Source: a virus. From it: 64,000 nt of DNA. Where the stretch lies: IMG/VR virus record IMGVR_UViG_3300024999_000055, positions 42,331 to 106,330 of that record. The stretch is one strand, 5' to 3'. The position numbers and the translations under genes are program-made. Below, piece after piece: positions 7,963 to 15,852 of the stretch. A model generated the notes under the pieces. It saw only the letters and a list, made by a program, of their open reading frames with translations, made no database searches and was not told the origin of the DNA. Position 1 is the first letter of the stretch; the number at the start of each line of letters is the position of its first letter.

Positions 7963-9891
7963 TTATAAATCTAATTCCGTAAATTTTTTTCTTATATTCC
8001 AATCATATCTTCTTGCTTTACTCCAAAAATTATATTTCCCTTCATATATTTTAGATTTATTTAATTTTATATTTTTTCTAGAAATCATTTTAACATATCC
8101 TATAACTCTTGAAAAAGTAGCTATATCATCACTACCACATACATTGCATTTTTCAATATTTTTACCGTCAGTTGCTTTAAATTTTTGTCCACAATTCATA
8201 CAACTTGTTAATGTTGGTGTAAAAGTAATATAGTTAATTGGTTTATCAAATAATTTATTTAAATACTTTGCTAATTTTAATGGTTCAATTTTTGATTCGA
8301 TAAAATGGTGTAGAATTGAACCACTTGTTGCATAACCTTGGTATTCTGCTGCGTTTTCTATTTGTTGAGTAAAATCTTCTTCACTAAATGGCAACATACA
8401 TCCAGAAGTTAAATATATATCTTTACCAATTCCTTGAACAAATATTTTTCTATTATTTTCTTTTGCCCATTTTAGATCATTTCTGGCTAATTTAATACCA
8501 GCATTTTCTGCTGGTGCATATTCGATCCCACAAGCAACTTTATCTCTTACAATAAATTCATTTACAATTTCTGTAATATATTGCATTATTTCATGAGCAA
8601 ATAATTTACCTTCTGTATTTTTAAGTCCATCTTCATATCCTATATTAATCAATGCTTCATGCATACCAGTAACCGCAAATACATTAAAATAATTTTTTAA
8701 ATCTTCATTAAATGAGAAAAACGTAGGGAATAAATCTTTATTTTGTTCAATAAATTTTCTTTTAGCCATATGCCCTTCTTGCATTATTTCAAAATATTCA
8801 CGAATTTTTGATTTTAATAATTCTTTATCATGCCCAAACTCAATGAATACTCTATTTAAGTTTAAATTAAGAACTTGAATAGCACCTGTATTGCCAATTG
8901 ATGAACCAAATATTCCTCCTCCTACTTTTGATAATAAAGAAAGATCAATTTGTAAGCGACAGCATAGACTTCTTGATACTTCTGGATCTTTTGGTTTAAT
9001 ATTAGGATTTAGTTTTCTGTAATATTCATTTTTAAAAGGTTTAGTTTTGAAATTTTCAAAATAAACTCCACCCCAAGAATACATTTTATTTAATAAATAT
9101 AAAAACAATTCATTTTCATAGTTAAAATTATCATCAATTTGCACAGTAATTAATGGAAAAGTAAATGGAATACCTGCTCTTGTTCCTTCTGCCATTACAT
9201 CAATAATAGCATTATTAATTCTATCGAAATATTTTGATGGTATTTCTGAATATGTAAAATCACAAACATCGCCACTAATTATAACTAATTCATCTTTAAT
9301 TTCTTCTGAAGGTTTCCCAAATTCCATTGTAATATTAGAAAAAGCGCTTTCACTACCAGAACGAAGTGGTAGGTTTAATTCGTAGATTAAAGATTTAAAC
9401 ATTCTTCTAAGTTGTTTATCTGAATATTTTATATCATTAATTTCTTCATTATATAAATAAGAAGCAGAAATTGTTGTCATTTGAGATAACATTACTGCAC
9501 CTGATACTTGTTGAGACATTAAAACAACTATATTACTAAAATGTCTTAGCAGTACATCTAAACTAGAACATGGTTCTGATTCTAACATATTTTTTGCACG
9601 ACTTGGGATACCTAATGTGGCAATATCTTTACAAGAAACTGATTGACAATATGAACTTAATTGTTTGTCATGTATGTATATAACTCCATCTTTATATAAA
9701 TCAACAAGTTTTTTAGGAAATATTTTTGTCATTAAATATTCTTCTTCAGATTTATTACAAATATTCTTTCTTAATAAAGGTAAGGAATATACGAAATTAC
9801 TATTTTCCCTTTTTAAATAATCTGTTTTTATATCATCGTCATTTGCAATAAATTTACTAATTAATTCATTTGTATTCTTAAACATTCCCAT
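7963..9891 (-). CDS. nrdD: Anaerobic (class III) ribonucleoside-triphosphate reductase
   Basis: Reduces NTPs to dNTPs with a glycyl radical and works only without oxygen. Seen: the SRSLCCRLQ segment in the active-site Cys region, GSSIGNTGAIQVLNLN typical of the barrel, a C-terminal zinc site (CMNC...CNVC) and RVIGYV carrying the likely radical glycine, about G598 of 642. Length is slightly above T4 NrdD. No N-terminal ATP cone is obvious. AGGAG precedes the ATG, and the glutaredoxin gene ends 5 nt upstream. Indicates an anaerobic host. Confidence 0.94.
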   Translation of the reverse strand: MGMFKNTNELISKFIANDDDIKTDYLKRENSNFVYSLPLLRKNICNKSEEEYLMTKIFPKKLVDLYKDGVIYIHDKQLSSYCQSVSCKDIATLGIPSRAKNMLESEPCSSLDVLLRHFSNIVVLMSQQVSGAVMLSQMTTISASYLYNEEINDIKYSDKQLRRMFKSLIYELNLPLRSGSESAFSNITMEFGKPSEEIKDELVIISGDVCDFTYSEIPSKYFDRINNAIIDVMAEGTRAGIPFTFPLITVQIDDNFNYENELFLYLLNKMYSWGGVYFENFKTKPFKNEYYRKLNPNIKPKDPEVSRSLCCRLQIDLSLLSKVGGGIFGSSIGNTGAIQVLNLNLNRVFIEFGHDKELLKSKIREYFEIMQEGHMAKRKFIEQNKDLFPTFFSFNEDLKNYFNVFAVTGMHEALINIGYEDGLKNTEGKLFAHEIMQYITEIVNEFIVRDKVACGIEYAPAENAGIKLARNDLKWAKENNRKIFVQGIGKDIYLTSGCMLPFSEEDFTQQIENAAEYQGYATSGSILHHFIESKIEPLKLAKYLNKLFDKPINYITFTPTLTSCMNCGQKFKATDGKNIEKCNVCGSDDIATFSRVIGYVKMISRKNIKLNKSKIYEGKYNFWSKARRYDWNIRKKFTELDL

Positions 9892-9896
9892 ATATA

Positions 9897-10094
9897 TTAT
9901 ATCTCCTTTACATATTTAATTGCTTCATTGAATTTCATAATTTTTCCATCTACTTGTAACATAGGCATACTTAAAAAACCCTTCTCCATCATAATATTTA
10001 TATCATTACATTCCTTATATGTAACTTGTTTTTGGTCTAATTTTTGTTTTAATATTTTACATTTGGAACAGTTATTAGAGTAAAGTAATATCAG
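9897..10094 (-). CDS. Glutaredoxin / NrdH-like redoxin with non-AUG (CUG) start
   Basis: Reads LILLYSNNCSKCKILKQKL..., then SMPMLQVDGKIMKFNEAI: a CxxC active site (CSKC) at the end of strand one and the cis-Pro region MPML, both typical of the thioredoxin fold. About 65 aa. There is no ATG, GTG or TTG; AGGAGG is followed after 8 nt by CTG (10092-10094), with ATT just before it. It ends 5 nt before nrdD, so it is most likely the electron donor for the reductase, as glutaredoxin-like donors are for some NrdD subtypes. Confidence 0.8.
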   Translation of the reverse strand: MILLYSNNCSKCKILKQKLDQKQVTYKECNDINIMMEKGFLSMPMLQVDGKIMKFNEAIKYVKEI

Positions 10095-10140
10095 AATAAA
10101 ACCCTCCTTTTGATAAATTTATTTTAAATTTATTTTAAAA

Positions 10141-10341
10141 CTAACCACTAACTTTGCTTAATTTTTTATTTAATTTATCTCCTTTCTTCACCTTAATAAA
10201 CTCTCCATAGTCATTATTCCTATTACAAATCTTCTCCATTCTCATATTATAAAGTTGTTCAGCATCAGGTTTTGCCAAATATCTAAAACACTCATTAATT
10301 TTCACACAACTACTATTTAGACAAAGAGCAATACTAGGCAA
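10141..10341 (-). CDS. Cys-containing miniprotein, 66 aa (paralogue of next gene)
   Basis: TTG start with GGTGAG upstream. N-terminal pattern ALCLNSSCVKINECFRYLAKPD closely parallels TLCKNDNCKKAQNCLRFLARPD in the adjacent 10374-10544 gene, so the two are tandem duplicates. The shared C-x5-C-x5-C spacing suggests metal binding. The C-terminal part is basic. No named family. Confidence 0.65.
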   Translation of the reverse strand: MPSIALCLNSSCVKINECFRYLAKPDAEQLYNMRMEKICNRNNDYGEFIKVKKGDKLNKKLSKVSG

Positions 10342-10373
10342 AATCTCACCACCATTATATTTATTTTATTATT

Positions 10374-10544
10374 CTAACATCTTTTCAACATTTTCACCTC
10401 TAAATAATACTCATAACCATTATTTTCATCACAATCATCATTTTCATTTATATATTTTTGATATTTGTCTGGTCTTGCCAGAAACCTAAGACAATTCTGT
10501 GCTTTCTTGCAATTATCATTCTTACATAATGTCAAATCACAGAT
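10374..10544 (-). CDS. Cys-containing miniprotein with non-AUG start, ~56 aa
   Basis: No ATG-type start. AGGAGG is followed after 8 nt by ATC (10542-10544), preceded in frame by ATT. Reads ICDLTLCKNDNCKKAQNCLR and ends in a Glu/Asp/Tyr-rich tail and KRC. It is a tandem paralogue of 10141-10341, and this similarity starts right after the proposed start, which supports both the frame and the start. Promoter at 10586-10614 lies 40 nt upstream. Confidence 0.65.
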   Translation of the reverse strand: MCDLTLCKNDNCKKAQNCLRFLARPDKYQKYINENDDCDENNGYEYYLEVKMLKRC

Positions 10545-10585
10545 AATTTTCACCTCCTTTATTTAATACTTTTTAATTTATATTT

Positions 10586-10614
10586 ATTTTAACATTTTGT
10601 TACTCAATTGTCAA
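10586..10614 (-). promoter_or_regulatory. Sigma-A-type promoter with extended -10 (TTGACA-17-TAAAAT)
   Basis: TTGACA (10609-10614), 17 nt, TAAAAT (10586-10591) preceded by TGT, an extended -10. The last 20 bases to the left (AACAAAATGTTAAAATAAAT) are identical to the promoter at 38537-38565, so the two promoters look duplicated. Drives the Cys miniproteins, glutaredoxin and nrdDG block. Confidence 0.8.
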
Positions 10615-10626
10615 CAATTATTTTTA

Positions 10627-10743
10627 TTATTTCCAAAATAATTCATGAAATATATACATGTCAATCCATCCAAAAGGGGTTACTAATAAAACTAATAGAA
10701 AACTAACAATTAAAAATACTACATTTGATATTATTTTGCCCAA
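10627..10743 (-). CDS. Small membrane protein, 38 aa (TTG start)
   Basis: TTG at 10741-10743 opens a frame reading MGKIISNVVFLIVSFLLVLL then TPFGWIDMYIFHELFWK: one clear N-terminal transmembrane helix with a positive charge before it and a Trp-rich tail. The ribosome site is poor, so expression is uncertain. Lies between the upstream gene stop (10760) and the promoter at 10586. Confidence 0.45.
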   Translation of the reverse strand: MGKIISNVVFLIVSFLLVLLVTPFGWIDMYIFHELFWK

Positions 10744-10759
10744 AATACATCAATCATTT

Positions 10760-11182
10760 CTATTCTTCTTTCGGTCTACAACAACCACATTCAGGATTAT
10801 GCCAATCACAACACCATTCACCATTAAAACGCCAATAATTATCTTCACCTAAATAAAAATCATCTTTGTTACCAATATAACATTTATTATTTCTTAATAA
10901 TTCACATTCATAATTTATATACTCACCTTCTGTATATGTACATTTCCCTAATTTTTCTTCATCTTGTACATCTACTTTAAAATAATTTCTAAAATTTTCA
11001 ATAGGATAATCAGTAAAATTTAAGTCTATTTTATCATGCCAATTAACTTCAACCTCTTGTGCATTAAAAGGAACAAGACTACAATCTGTAGAATTCCCTA
11101 TGTCATGCATAATTTCGTTTAAATTGCTATAGTTATCATTTATATCTATAATATATAACTCTACTTTGTGTAACTTTGCCAT
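10760..11182 (-). CDS. Hypothetical protein with Cys-rich tail, 140 aa
   Basis: The first ~60 residues look like a beta-alpha domain (MAKLHKVELYIIDINDNYSN). The end is a Cys/Trp-rich segment (EWCCDWHNPECGCCRP) that may bind zinc; further Cys near residues 90-105. AGGAG before the ATG. No recognised family. Confidence 0.68.
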   Translation of the reverse strand: MAKLHKVELYIIDINDNYSNLNEIMHDIGNSTDCSLVPFNAQEVEVNWHDKIDLNFTDYPIENFRNYFKVDVQDEEKLGKCTYTEGEYINYECELLRNNKCYIGNKDDFYLGEDNYWRFNGEWCCDWHNPECGCCRPKEE

Positions 11183-11218
11183 AATAATTCTCCTTTTTAT
11201 TTTTTTAATAATCTACTA

Positions 11219-11314
11219 TTAAAAACCCCCAGTGTCAAATAATGTATCTTCATTTTTATTTATTATTAATCGTTTGGTTATTTTTCTTAATATAGTTTTA
11301 TTAATATCGTCCAT
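11219..11314 (-). CDS. Very small hypothetical protein, 31 aa
   Basis: MDDINKTILRKITKRLIINK then NEDTLFDTGGF. Good GGAG upstream of ATG and packed between real genes, so probably translated. Basic helix followed by an acidic tail. Unknown role. Confidence 0.5.
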   Translation of the reverse strand: MDDINKTILRKITKRLIINKNEDTLFDTGGF

Positions 11315-11360
11315 AATTTTCTCCTTCAATGCATTTCATTACAATAATATTTTTATTTAA

Positions 11361-11486
11361 TTATTCCCATCCCCAACCACAATGATCAAATGTACATCTC
11401 CAATTTTCATAAAAACTAATCCATACCACTTTACTTCCACATACAGGACATCTTTTTTCACCATTAATAATTTTAGGTTCTGCCAT
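11361..11486 (-). CDS. Zinc-ribbon miniprotein, 41 aa
   Basis: MAEPKIINGEKRCPVCGSKV, then a single Cys and HCGWGWE. The CPVCG knuckle plus a later C..HC gives one complete zinc ribbon and almost nothing else. GGAGG supports the ATG. Such minimal ribbons often act as nucleic-acid or protein adaptors; the target is unknown. Confidence 0.62.
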   Translation of the reverse strand: MAEPKIINGEKRCPVCGSKVVWISFYENWRCTFDHCGWGWE

Positions 11487-11500
11487 AATTAAACTCCTCC

Positions 11501-11742
11501 TTAAATTTTATATATCTTCATATTTTCTTCATAATTTATTCTACCCCATAAACATCTAGCAATACTATAAAGTTTATTATTATGAGTGTCCCTGTCAATT
11601 TTCTTATCAATTAAATCAATATATAATTTTTTACATACATTAATTCATTTTTACATTCTGGACATTCAATATTAGTATTCATTAATTGTGCCTTTTGTAT
11701 AAGTTTCAATATATTATCATTGTGTTCATTTATTGTTTTCAT
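11501..11742 (-). CDS. Small CxxC protein, apparently frameshifted
   Basis: Starts at ATG 11742 after GAGGAGG. The first frame ends at 11611 (43 aa, with CPEC). Adding one base to the A6 run (11627-11632) continues it as KLYIDLIDKKIDRDTHNN... to a stop at 11501, giving about 80 aa. The run with its context (A AAA AAT) could also serve as a -1 slippery site, so sequencing error, mutation or programmed shift are all possible. Confidence 0.55.
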
Positions 11743-11743
11743 A

Positions 11744-11890
11744 TTAATTTTCCTCCTCGCAAACGTATATAGGATGATACTCTATATTTAAACAATATAT
11801 ACATATATTACATTTATTTTTCTTTTTACAGTTATAACATAAGCAACCTTCGCATTCTATTGGAATATTTTTATTTATAATATAACTCAT
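11744..11890 (-). CDS. Cys-rich miniprotein, 48 aa, 8 Cys
   Basis: Eight cysteines in 48 residues (ECEGCLCYNCKKKNKCNICI, then YC and VC), enough for two zinc sites. It ends 1 nt before the ATG of the next gene, and its last codons (GAG GAG GAA) provide that gene's ribosome site. A clear overlap-coupled pair. No family recognised. Confidence 0.58.
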   Translation of the reverse strand: MSYIINKNIPIECEGCLCYNCKKKNKCNICIYCLNIEYHPIYVCEEEN

Positions 11891-11896
11891 TATCCC

Positions 11897-12211
11897 TTAC
11901 AAAAATTCAATAACATCTTTTAAAGCAAAATTTCTTTCTGCACATTTTTCTATATCATAAGCACGAAATAACCATTGTTCTTTTGGATGATATTCCGTAC
12001 TTCCAAACCAAATATCATAAGGGATTACAATTCTATTATTTGTTTCACCTTTATAGTTTTTATATACAAATTGTAATATAGGTGTATATTCTGTATTTTT
12101 GGGTTCCCAAATTTCATATTCAATACATTCATTTTTATCTCTGCAATTTTCACAATTAAAACCTTTACTTTTACACCTTAATCCATGATCATACATTGCT
12201 TGTGTTGTCAT
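11897..12211 (-). CDS. Hypothetical Cys-containing protein, 104 aa
   Basis: N-terminal CKSKGFNCENCRDKNEC gives four Cys in a short span, like a zinc knuckle. The rest is beta-rich with conserved-looking aromatic residues. GGAG supports the ATG. Function unknown. Confidence 0.65.
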   Translation of the reverse strand: MTTQAMYDHGLRCKSKGFNCENCRDKNECIEYEIWEPKNTEYTPILQFVYKNYKGETNNRIVIPYDIWFGSTEYHPKEQWLFRAYDIEKCAERNFALKDVIEFL

Positions 12212-12227
12212 GTTTTATTTCTCTCCT

Positions 12228-12485
12228 TTAATGTACTATATAATCCAACTCTAATATATATCCTTTAGATTTTACTTGTGCTACAATTCCAATTAATTTA
12301 ACATAATCACCATTAGGTTTAATACTATTTTTATTACAATTAGGTGAAGCAAAATATAATTTATCTACTATTTTCGTACTAGATACTTTATATAAATAAT
12401 AACATTTATTTCCATGTATCCATTGTACTTCATCTCCGGGGTTTAAATCAATATTAGGATATGTGTTTTGTTTTACTATTAGCAT
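12228..12485 (-). CDS. SH3-like small protein, 85 aa
   Basis: Start set at ATG 12485 because GGAGAA precedes it; a longer frame to 12548 overlaps the neighbour and has no site. The sequence (DLNPGDEVQWIHGNKCYYLY ... YVKLIGIVAQV) reads like a small beta barrel with a PGD turn. No named family. Confidence 0.6.
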   Translation of the reverse strand: MLIVKQNTYPNIDLNPGDEVQWIHGNKCYYLYKVSSTKIVDKLYFASPNCNKNSIKPNGDYVKLIGIVAQVKSKGYILELDYIVH

Positions 12486-12486
12486 G

Positions 12487-12795
12487 TTATTTAATATTCT
12501 CCTTATGCTCAATTTTTCTAATAAAAACACCTTTCTCATATATCTCAATTCCTTCTTTAGTCCATATATTAAAATCCATTTCCATTGTTTTCATATATTC
12601 TAATTGTCCTTTATATAGTATTGTTTTCCCATATCTATAAGGAGTGAAATATGAAACAATTTTATCTTTTGCAATTATAGTTTTTAAATATAATCTTTGC
12701 CATGATTGTAGTTTAACATTGTAAAATTTTTCAATAAAAGCAATAGGATTGTTTTGATACTTTTCTTTAAAATTTAATTTTTCTTTATTTGTCAT
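12487..12795 (-). CDS. Terminase-large-subunit N-terminal-like fragment, 102 aa
   Basis: Reads NPIAFIEKFYNVKLQSWQRL, then YRYGKT. The pattern NP..F....Y.V.L..WQ followed by a basic Walker-A-like loop is the start of phage terminase large subunits and related helicases. Here the protein stops after 102 aa, with no Walker B or nuclease domain. It has its own ribosome site and stop, so it is either a standalone adaptor that kept the fold or a relic of a lost terminase. Resemblance judged by eye. Confidence 0.5.
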   Translation of the reverse strand: MTNKEKLNFKEKYQNNPIAFIEKFYNVKLQSWQRLYLKTIIAKDKIVSYFTPYRYGKTILYKGQLEYMKTMEMDFNIWTKEGIEIYEKGVFIRKIEHKENIK

Positions 12796-12807
12796 ATTTA
12801 TTACCTC

Positions 12808-12924
12808 TTAACTTTTTTCGTCATATTCCCATTTTAATCCTAATTCACATTCATTACATATTTCTTTACTAAATTTATGTTTACAATTACTGCAACTACT
12901 ATATAGGTTATTATAATCTTTCAT
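12808..12924 (-). CDS. Cys4 zinc miniprotein, 38 aa
   Basis: MKDYNNLYSSCSNCKHKF then CNECELGLKWEYDEKS: two CxxC pairs nine residues apart, i.e. one zinc ribbon and little else. No strong ribosome site before the ATG. One of about twenty such proteins in the window. Confidence 0.5.
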   Translation of the reverse strand: MKDYNNLYSSCSNCKHKFSKEICNECELGLKWEYDEKS

Positions 12925-12946
12925 ATTAAATTGACTTCACTCTAAT

Positions 12947-13189
12947 TTATTTATTATAAGGACATTTATGTAGTTTACATCCACAAATATCATGTGATAT
13001 GCATACATTATGTAAAAAAGGATATTCAGGATGATATGTTTTTAAATCATTGAGTACTTGCGAATAACATCTAGATATCATGCGCATTCCGCATTCAGAA
13101 CAATAATAACCTGCATTACCATTTCCTTCTGCTTCTAAATTATAATTAGTAAATTCGTGACAATTTAAACAATAATATTCATTATGAAT
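12947..13189 (-). CDS. Zinc-ribbon protein, ~80 aa, possible AUU start
   Basis: CLNC, CSEC and a C-terminal C..CGCKLHKC give two likely zinc sites. The only conventional start (GTG at 13198) is itself part of the AAGGTGA ribosome site. ATT at 13189 lies at the normal distance, matching the other non-AUG starts here, so it is chosen; GTG remains possible. Function unknown. Confidence 0.6.
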   Translation of the reverse strand: MHNEYYCLNCHEFTNYNLEAEGNGNAGYYCSECGMRMISRCYSQVLNDLKTYHPEYPFLHNVCISHDICGCKLHKCPYNK

Positions 13190-13212
13190 TTTAATCACCT
13201 TCTTTACTTATT

Positions 13213-13542
13213 TTATTTAAATAAATGTTCATGATTACAATATTTCCAATCTAAATTTATATTGTGCATTAAATTCTTTAAATAATCATCTAATTGCTTA
13301 TGACTTTTAATAGGTGGTGATATTCTAATATTAGGATTACAAATAAATAACATTGTTCTTCTTAGATATAATAAATAATTTAAATGGAATTTATCATCCT
13401 TTCTTGCATCTTTATGATGAAAATCAAATATACCAGCACATTCATTATCAAATATAAAACCATTTTTATTAATTATATTTACTATTTTATCTCCATTCCA
13501 TTTTTTAAAAGGTGAATTAAGATAATGTCCTATTGGTTTCAT
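13213..13542 (-). CDS. Hypothetical protein, 109 aa
   Basis: ATG at 13542 follows AAAGGAGG by 5 nt, so it is preferred over an in-frame ATG 24 nt upstream. Contains DFHHKDARKDDKFH and NHEHLFK, a His/Asp-rich composition that could hold metal but matches no known motif. Unknown. Confidence 0.62.
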   Translation of the reverse strand: MKPIGHYLNSPFKKWNGDKIVNIINKNGFIFDNECAGIFDFHHKDARKDDKFHLNYLLYLRRTMLFICNPNIRISPPIKSHKQLDDYLKNLMHNINLDWKYCNHEHLFK

Positions 13543-13578
13543 ATATTCCTCCTTTGAATAATACAAACAAACAATTCA

Positions 13579-13764
13579 TTATATCTTTCCTAAATAAGAA
13601 TAATTAATTAAATATAATTTACTCGTATCTATATAATTAATATGATGTTTAGATTTTAAATACTCAATAAATTTATCTTTTGCCTCATCAACATTATTTG
13701 CTTTAGTTCTTACACAATGATTCATTATCCATTCTTCATCATAAATACAAACATATTCATCCAT
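13579..13764 (-). CDS. Hypothetical protein, 61 aa
   Basis: Short alpha/beta protein with the segment VRTKANNVDEAKDKFIEYLKS, a pattern common in small phage proteins of the 'modified base or product-binding' size class but not identified. AGGAG supports the ATG. An ATCATGAT element lies just upstream. Confidence 0.58.
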   Translation of the reverse strand: MDEYVCIYDEEWIMNHCVRTKANNVDEAKDKFIEYLKSKHHINYIDTSKLYLINYSYLGKI

Positions 13765-13800
13765 ACAGTTAATCTCCTTTCTTTATAAAATGAAAGTTTT

Positions 13801-13860
13801 ATCATGATTTAATTACTAGATGTAGTATATAATTAATTTTAATATACAAGATATAGTATT
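13801..13860. repeat. ATCATGAT element with degenerate inverted repeat
   Basis: ATCATGAT (13801-13808) is followed by a degraded form of the ACTACATATAGTAT inverted repeat (TAGATGTAGTATAT ... ATATACAAGATATAG). The repeat overlaps the 3' end of the upstream gene. The arrangement is the same as at 44593-44652. Confidence 0.45.
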
Positions 13861-14163
13861 TATAAATTTTGATACATTGTGGGTGGTTATACATAATTCA
13901 CTATTTTTATTATCTTGTAAATATTTTTTTATATTCTTATTTATTATTTCTTTATTAGTTTTATAATCATCACTTGAATAACAGCAATATGTTATTATTG
14001 CCTTCCCACAATTTTCACATGATTTTTCATGTGCTCCTTTATAGCAAGCGACACATTCAGAATTTTCTGCACCACATTCACTTTTATCATTATGTTTAAA
14101 ACATTCTCCATAATAATTTAAATTAACATCTTTTCCACATAAAAAACATTTACTATATTTCAT
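13816..14163 (-). CDS. Cys-rich zinc-binding protein, 115 aa
   Basis: Ordered Cys pairs: CFLCGKD, ECF..H, CGAENSECVACYKGAH, CENCGK, CC. This is enough for two or three zinc sites in the first 70 residues. The last 30 residues are hydrophobic and overlap the repeat element at 13801-13860. Weak ribosome site. Function unknown. Confidence 0.62.
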   Translation of the reverse strand: MKYSKCFLCGKDVNLNYYGECFKHNDKSECGAENSECVACYKGAHEKSCENCGKAIITYCCYSSDDYKTNKEIINKNIKKYLQDNKNSELCITTHNVSKFINTISCILKLIIYYI

Positions 14164-14201
14164 AATATTTTATCTACTTTTTATTTAATATTACTTAAGT
14201 A

Positions 14202-14579
14202 TTACTTAAATCTTTTCTTCATTTCACTACCAACTAATTCACCAACAATATCTTTCAACTCATTCTTAATCTCTGTATCTGATAAAATATTAAATTGCTC
14301 TTTTACTTCTTTGTATTGTTTAGTTTTAACATATTTCTTACTTAAATCATCAACTAAACTATTTTTAACTTCTTCCTTGAAATCAGTATCCATAATATCT
14401 AACATCATTCTCTTTACTTCATCTTGTAGTTTTTCTTTAAATGATCTACCATAATGTTCATATCTATTATTCATAACTTCATTAATTAATTGTTTTGCTG
14501 ATTCATAAATTATTGCAGATTCTATGTCACTAATATTATCATTATAGTCTAATTCTACTGTGAAATTTAATTTTATGAT
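14202..14579 (-). CDS. Helical hypothetical protein with non-AUG start, ~125 aa
   Basis: The frame is open upstream of the first ATG (14474), which has no ribosome site. It continues to a TGA at 14583-14585. AGGAG lies 7 nt before ATC (14577-14579) and 10 nt before ATA (14574-14576), so start is AUC or AUA. The added N-terminus reads KLNFTVELDYNDNISDIESA. The remainder is a long charged helical protein (KYVKTKQYKEVKEQF). Overlaps the stop of the upstream gene's ribosome site region, suggesting coupled translation. Confidence 0.68.
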   Translation of the reverse strand: MIKLNFTVELDYNDNISDIESAIIYESAKQLINEVMNNRYEHYGRSFKEKLQDEVKRMMLDIMDTDFKEEVKNSLVDDLSKKYVKTKQYKEVKEQFNILSDTEIKNELKDIVGELVGSEMKKRFK

Positions 14580-14582
14580 TAT

Positions 14583-14762
14583 TCATCTCCTTTTGTTTAT
14601 ATTATATTTTATATTTCTTAATAATGGACATTCGATCACTTCTTCACGTTCATTGAAATATGTATCAACTATTTCTGAAATTTTATTATTGTATAATTTA
14701 CATCCGTATTCAACCCAATATCTTATCCAAGTTCTAGTAGAATATTCACATTCAAAGCACAT
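14583..14762 (-). CDS. Hypothetical protein, 59 aa
   Basis: MCFECEYSTRTWIRYWVEYG followed by a CKLY, an acidic helix and ECPLL, ending in KRR-stop; the last codons (AAA AGG AGA TGA) are the ribosome site of the next gene. AAGGAG supports its own ATG. Two early and two late Cys may bind metal. Confidence 0.6.
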   Translation of the reverse strand: MCFECEYSTRTWIRYWVEYGCKLYNNKISEIVDTYFNEREEVIECPLLRNIKYNINKRR

Positions 14763-14774
14763 TTTTTATTCTCC

Positions 14775-15482
14775 TTATAATTTATCATAAGTCTTATCTC
14801 TTTCTTTAACAATTTTATATAGATAACTAGGTTTATTAATCGTATCCATAATTATTTCTTCTGTGATTTCTATTTCATTATCACATTCAGAACAATATTC
14901 ATAAGAGTAATTTAATATAGGTTGTAAACTATCAAATTCTGCTTCTTCACTATCTGATAATTTTTCCTTTTTATTTAATTCAAAATATCTAAGATACCTA
15001 TTTATCTTTTTTTCATCCATAATAATATAATTACAGCATATATACATTTTGTAGTATCTTTCTAATATTTGTTTTGATACTAAAAATTCTAATATTTTAT
15101 TTATATTCACAATCTCTTTTGACCAATTTTTAAATATTTTAGTTAATTTAGGTGTGTATTCATGTAAATAAGAATGAAATCCCCATTCCACTAAAAATTT
15201 ATCTAATTTAATCTTATCTCCTTCAGATATAAAGTTTAATTCTTTAATCTCAGGATAATGATGTACACCTAATAGTTCTGAATATTCTTGTAATTTTTTA
15301 TTGTCTATAATATCATTGATTTCTGATGTTAAATATCTGAATGAAAAATATGAAGGTAGTATTTTAGTAAAATCAGTCAATTCTTCTCTTGAGAATTGCT
15401 TAAATTCTTCAATGTTAATTTGTTTTAAATATGTATTAAATTCAGTGTATTTATTTATAATTGTTTGTAGATAATTATTCAT
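14775..15482 (-). CDS. Hypothetical helical protein, 235 aa
   Basis: Almost entirely helical in composition with many Glu, Lys, Tyr and Leu; one CSEC near residue 198. AAGGAG precedes the ATG. No enzyme motif or named domain recognised. Confidence 0.7.
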   Translation of the reverse strand: MNNYLQTIINKYTEFNTYLKQINIEEFKQFSREELTDFTKILPSYFSFRYLTSEINDIIDNKKLQEYSELLGVHHYPEIKELNFISEGDKIKLDKFLVEWGFHSYLHEYTPKLTKIFKNWSKEIVNINKILEFLVSKQILERYYKMYICCNYIIMDEKKINRYLRYFELNKKEKLSDSEEAEFDSLQPILNYSYEYCSECDNEIEITEEIIMDTINKPSYLYKIVKERDKTYDKL

Positions 15483-15485
15483 ATT

Positions 15486-15839
15486 TTAATCTCCTTTATC
15501 CTTTTCTTTCTGTTTCTTCTTAACTTTCTTAATTTCTAATGCTAATTTACTATCTCCTTCACCATTGTCTTCCTTTTTATCTTTCTTTAACTTTTTATCA
15601 CACCATTTTAATACTCCACAACAACCTACATAACCTTTTACAGTTTTATCTTTACATGTTGATCTAGGGAATTCCATATACATGTCATAACCTTCTTTTG
15701 CTGTCCAATTCATTTTAACAATTTCTGTGATTAGATTTGGACAATTGTTTTGGTTAGTTGTGGATTCTGTGGGGTATGTAGAGTCTATATTTTCTATTGT
15801 ATTGTCATTATTTTCGTTTTCTTCTTCGATATTATGTAT
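15486..15839 (-). CDS. Hypothetical protein with AUA start and basic tail, 117 aa
   Basis: The first ATG (15713) has no ribosome site. The frame is open upstream to ATA (15837-15839), which sits exactly 8 nt after AGGAGG. The extension is an acidic, Asn/Thr-rich linker (NIEEENENNDNTIENID). The middle has CKDK, CCGVLKWC, and the end is strongly Lys-rich (KKVKKKQKEKDKG), so nucleic-acid contact is possible. No family. Confidence 0.62.
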   Translation of the reverse strand: MHNIEEENENNDNTIENIDSTYPTESTTNQNNCPNLITEIVKMNWTAKEGYDMYMEFPRSTCKDKTVKGYVGCCGVLKWCDKKLKKDKKEDNGEGDSKLALEIKKVKKKQKEKDKGD

Positions 15840-15852
15840 GAAAGATACCTCC

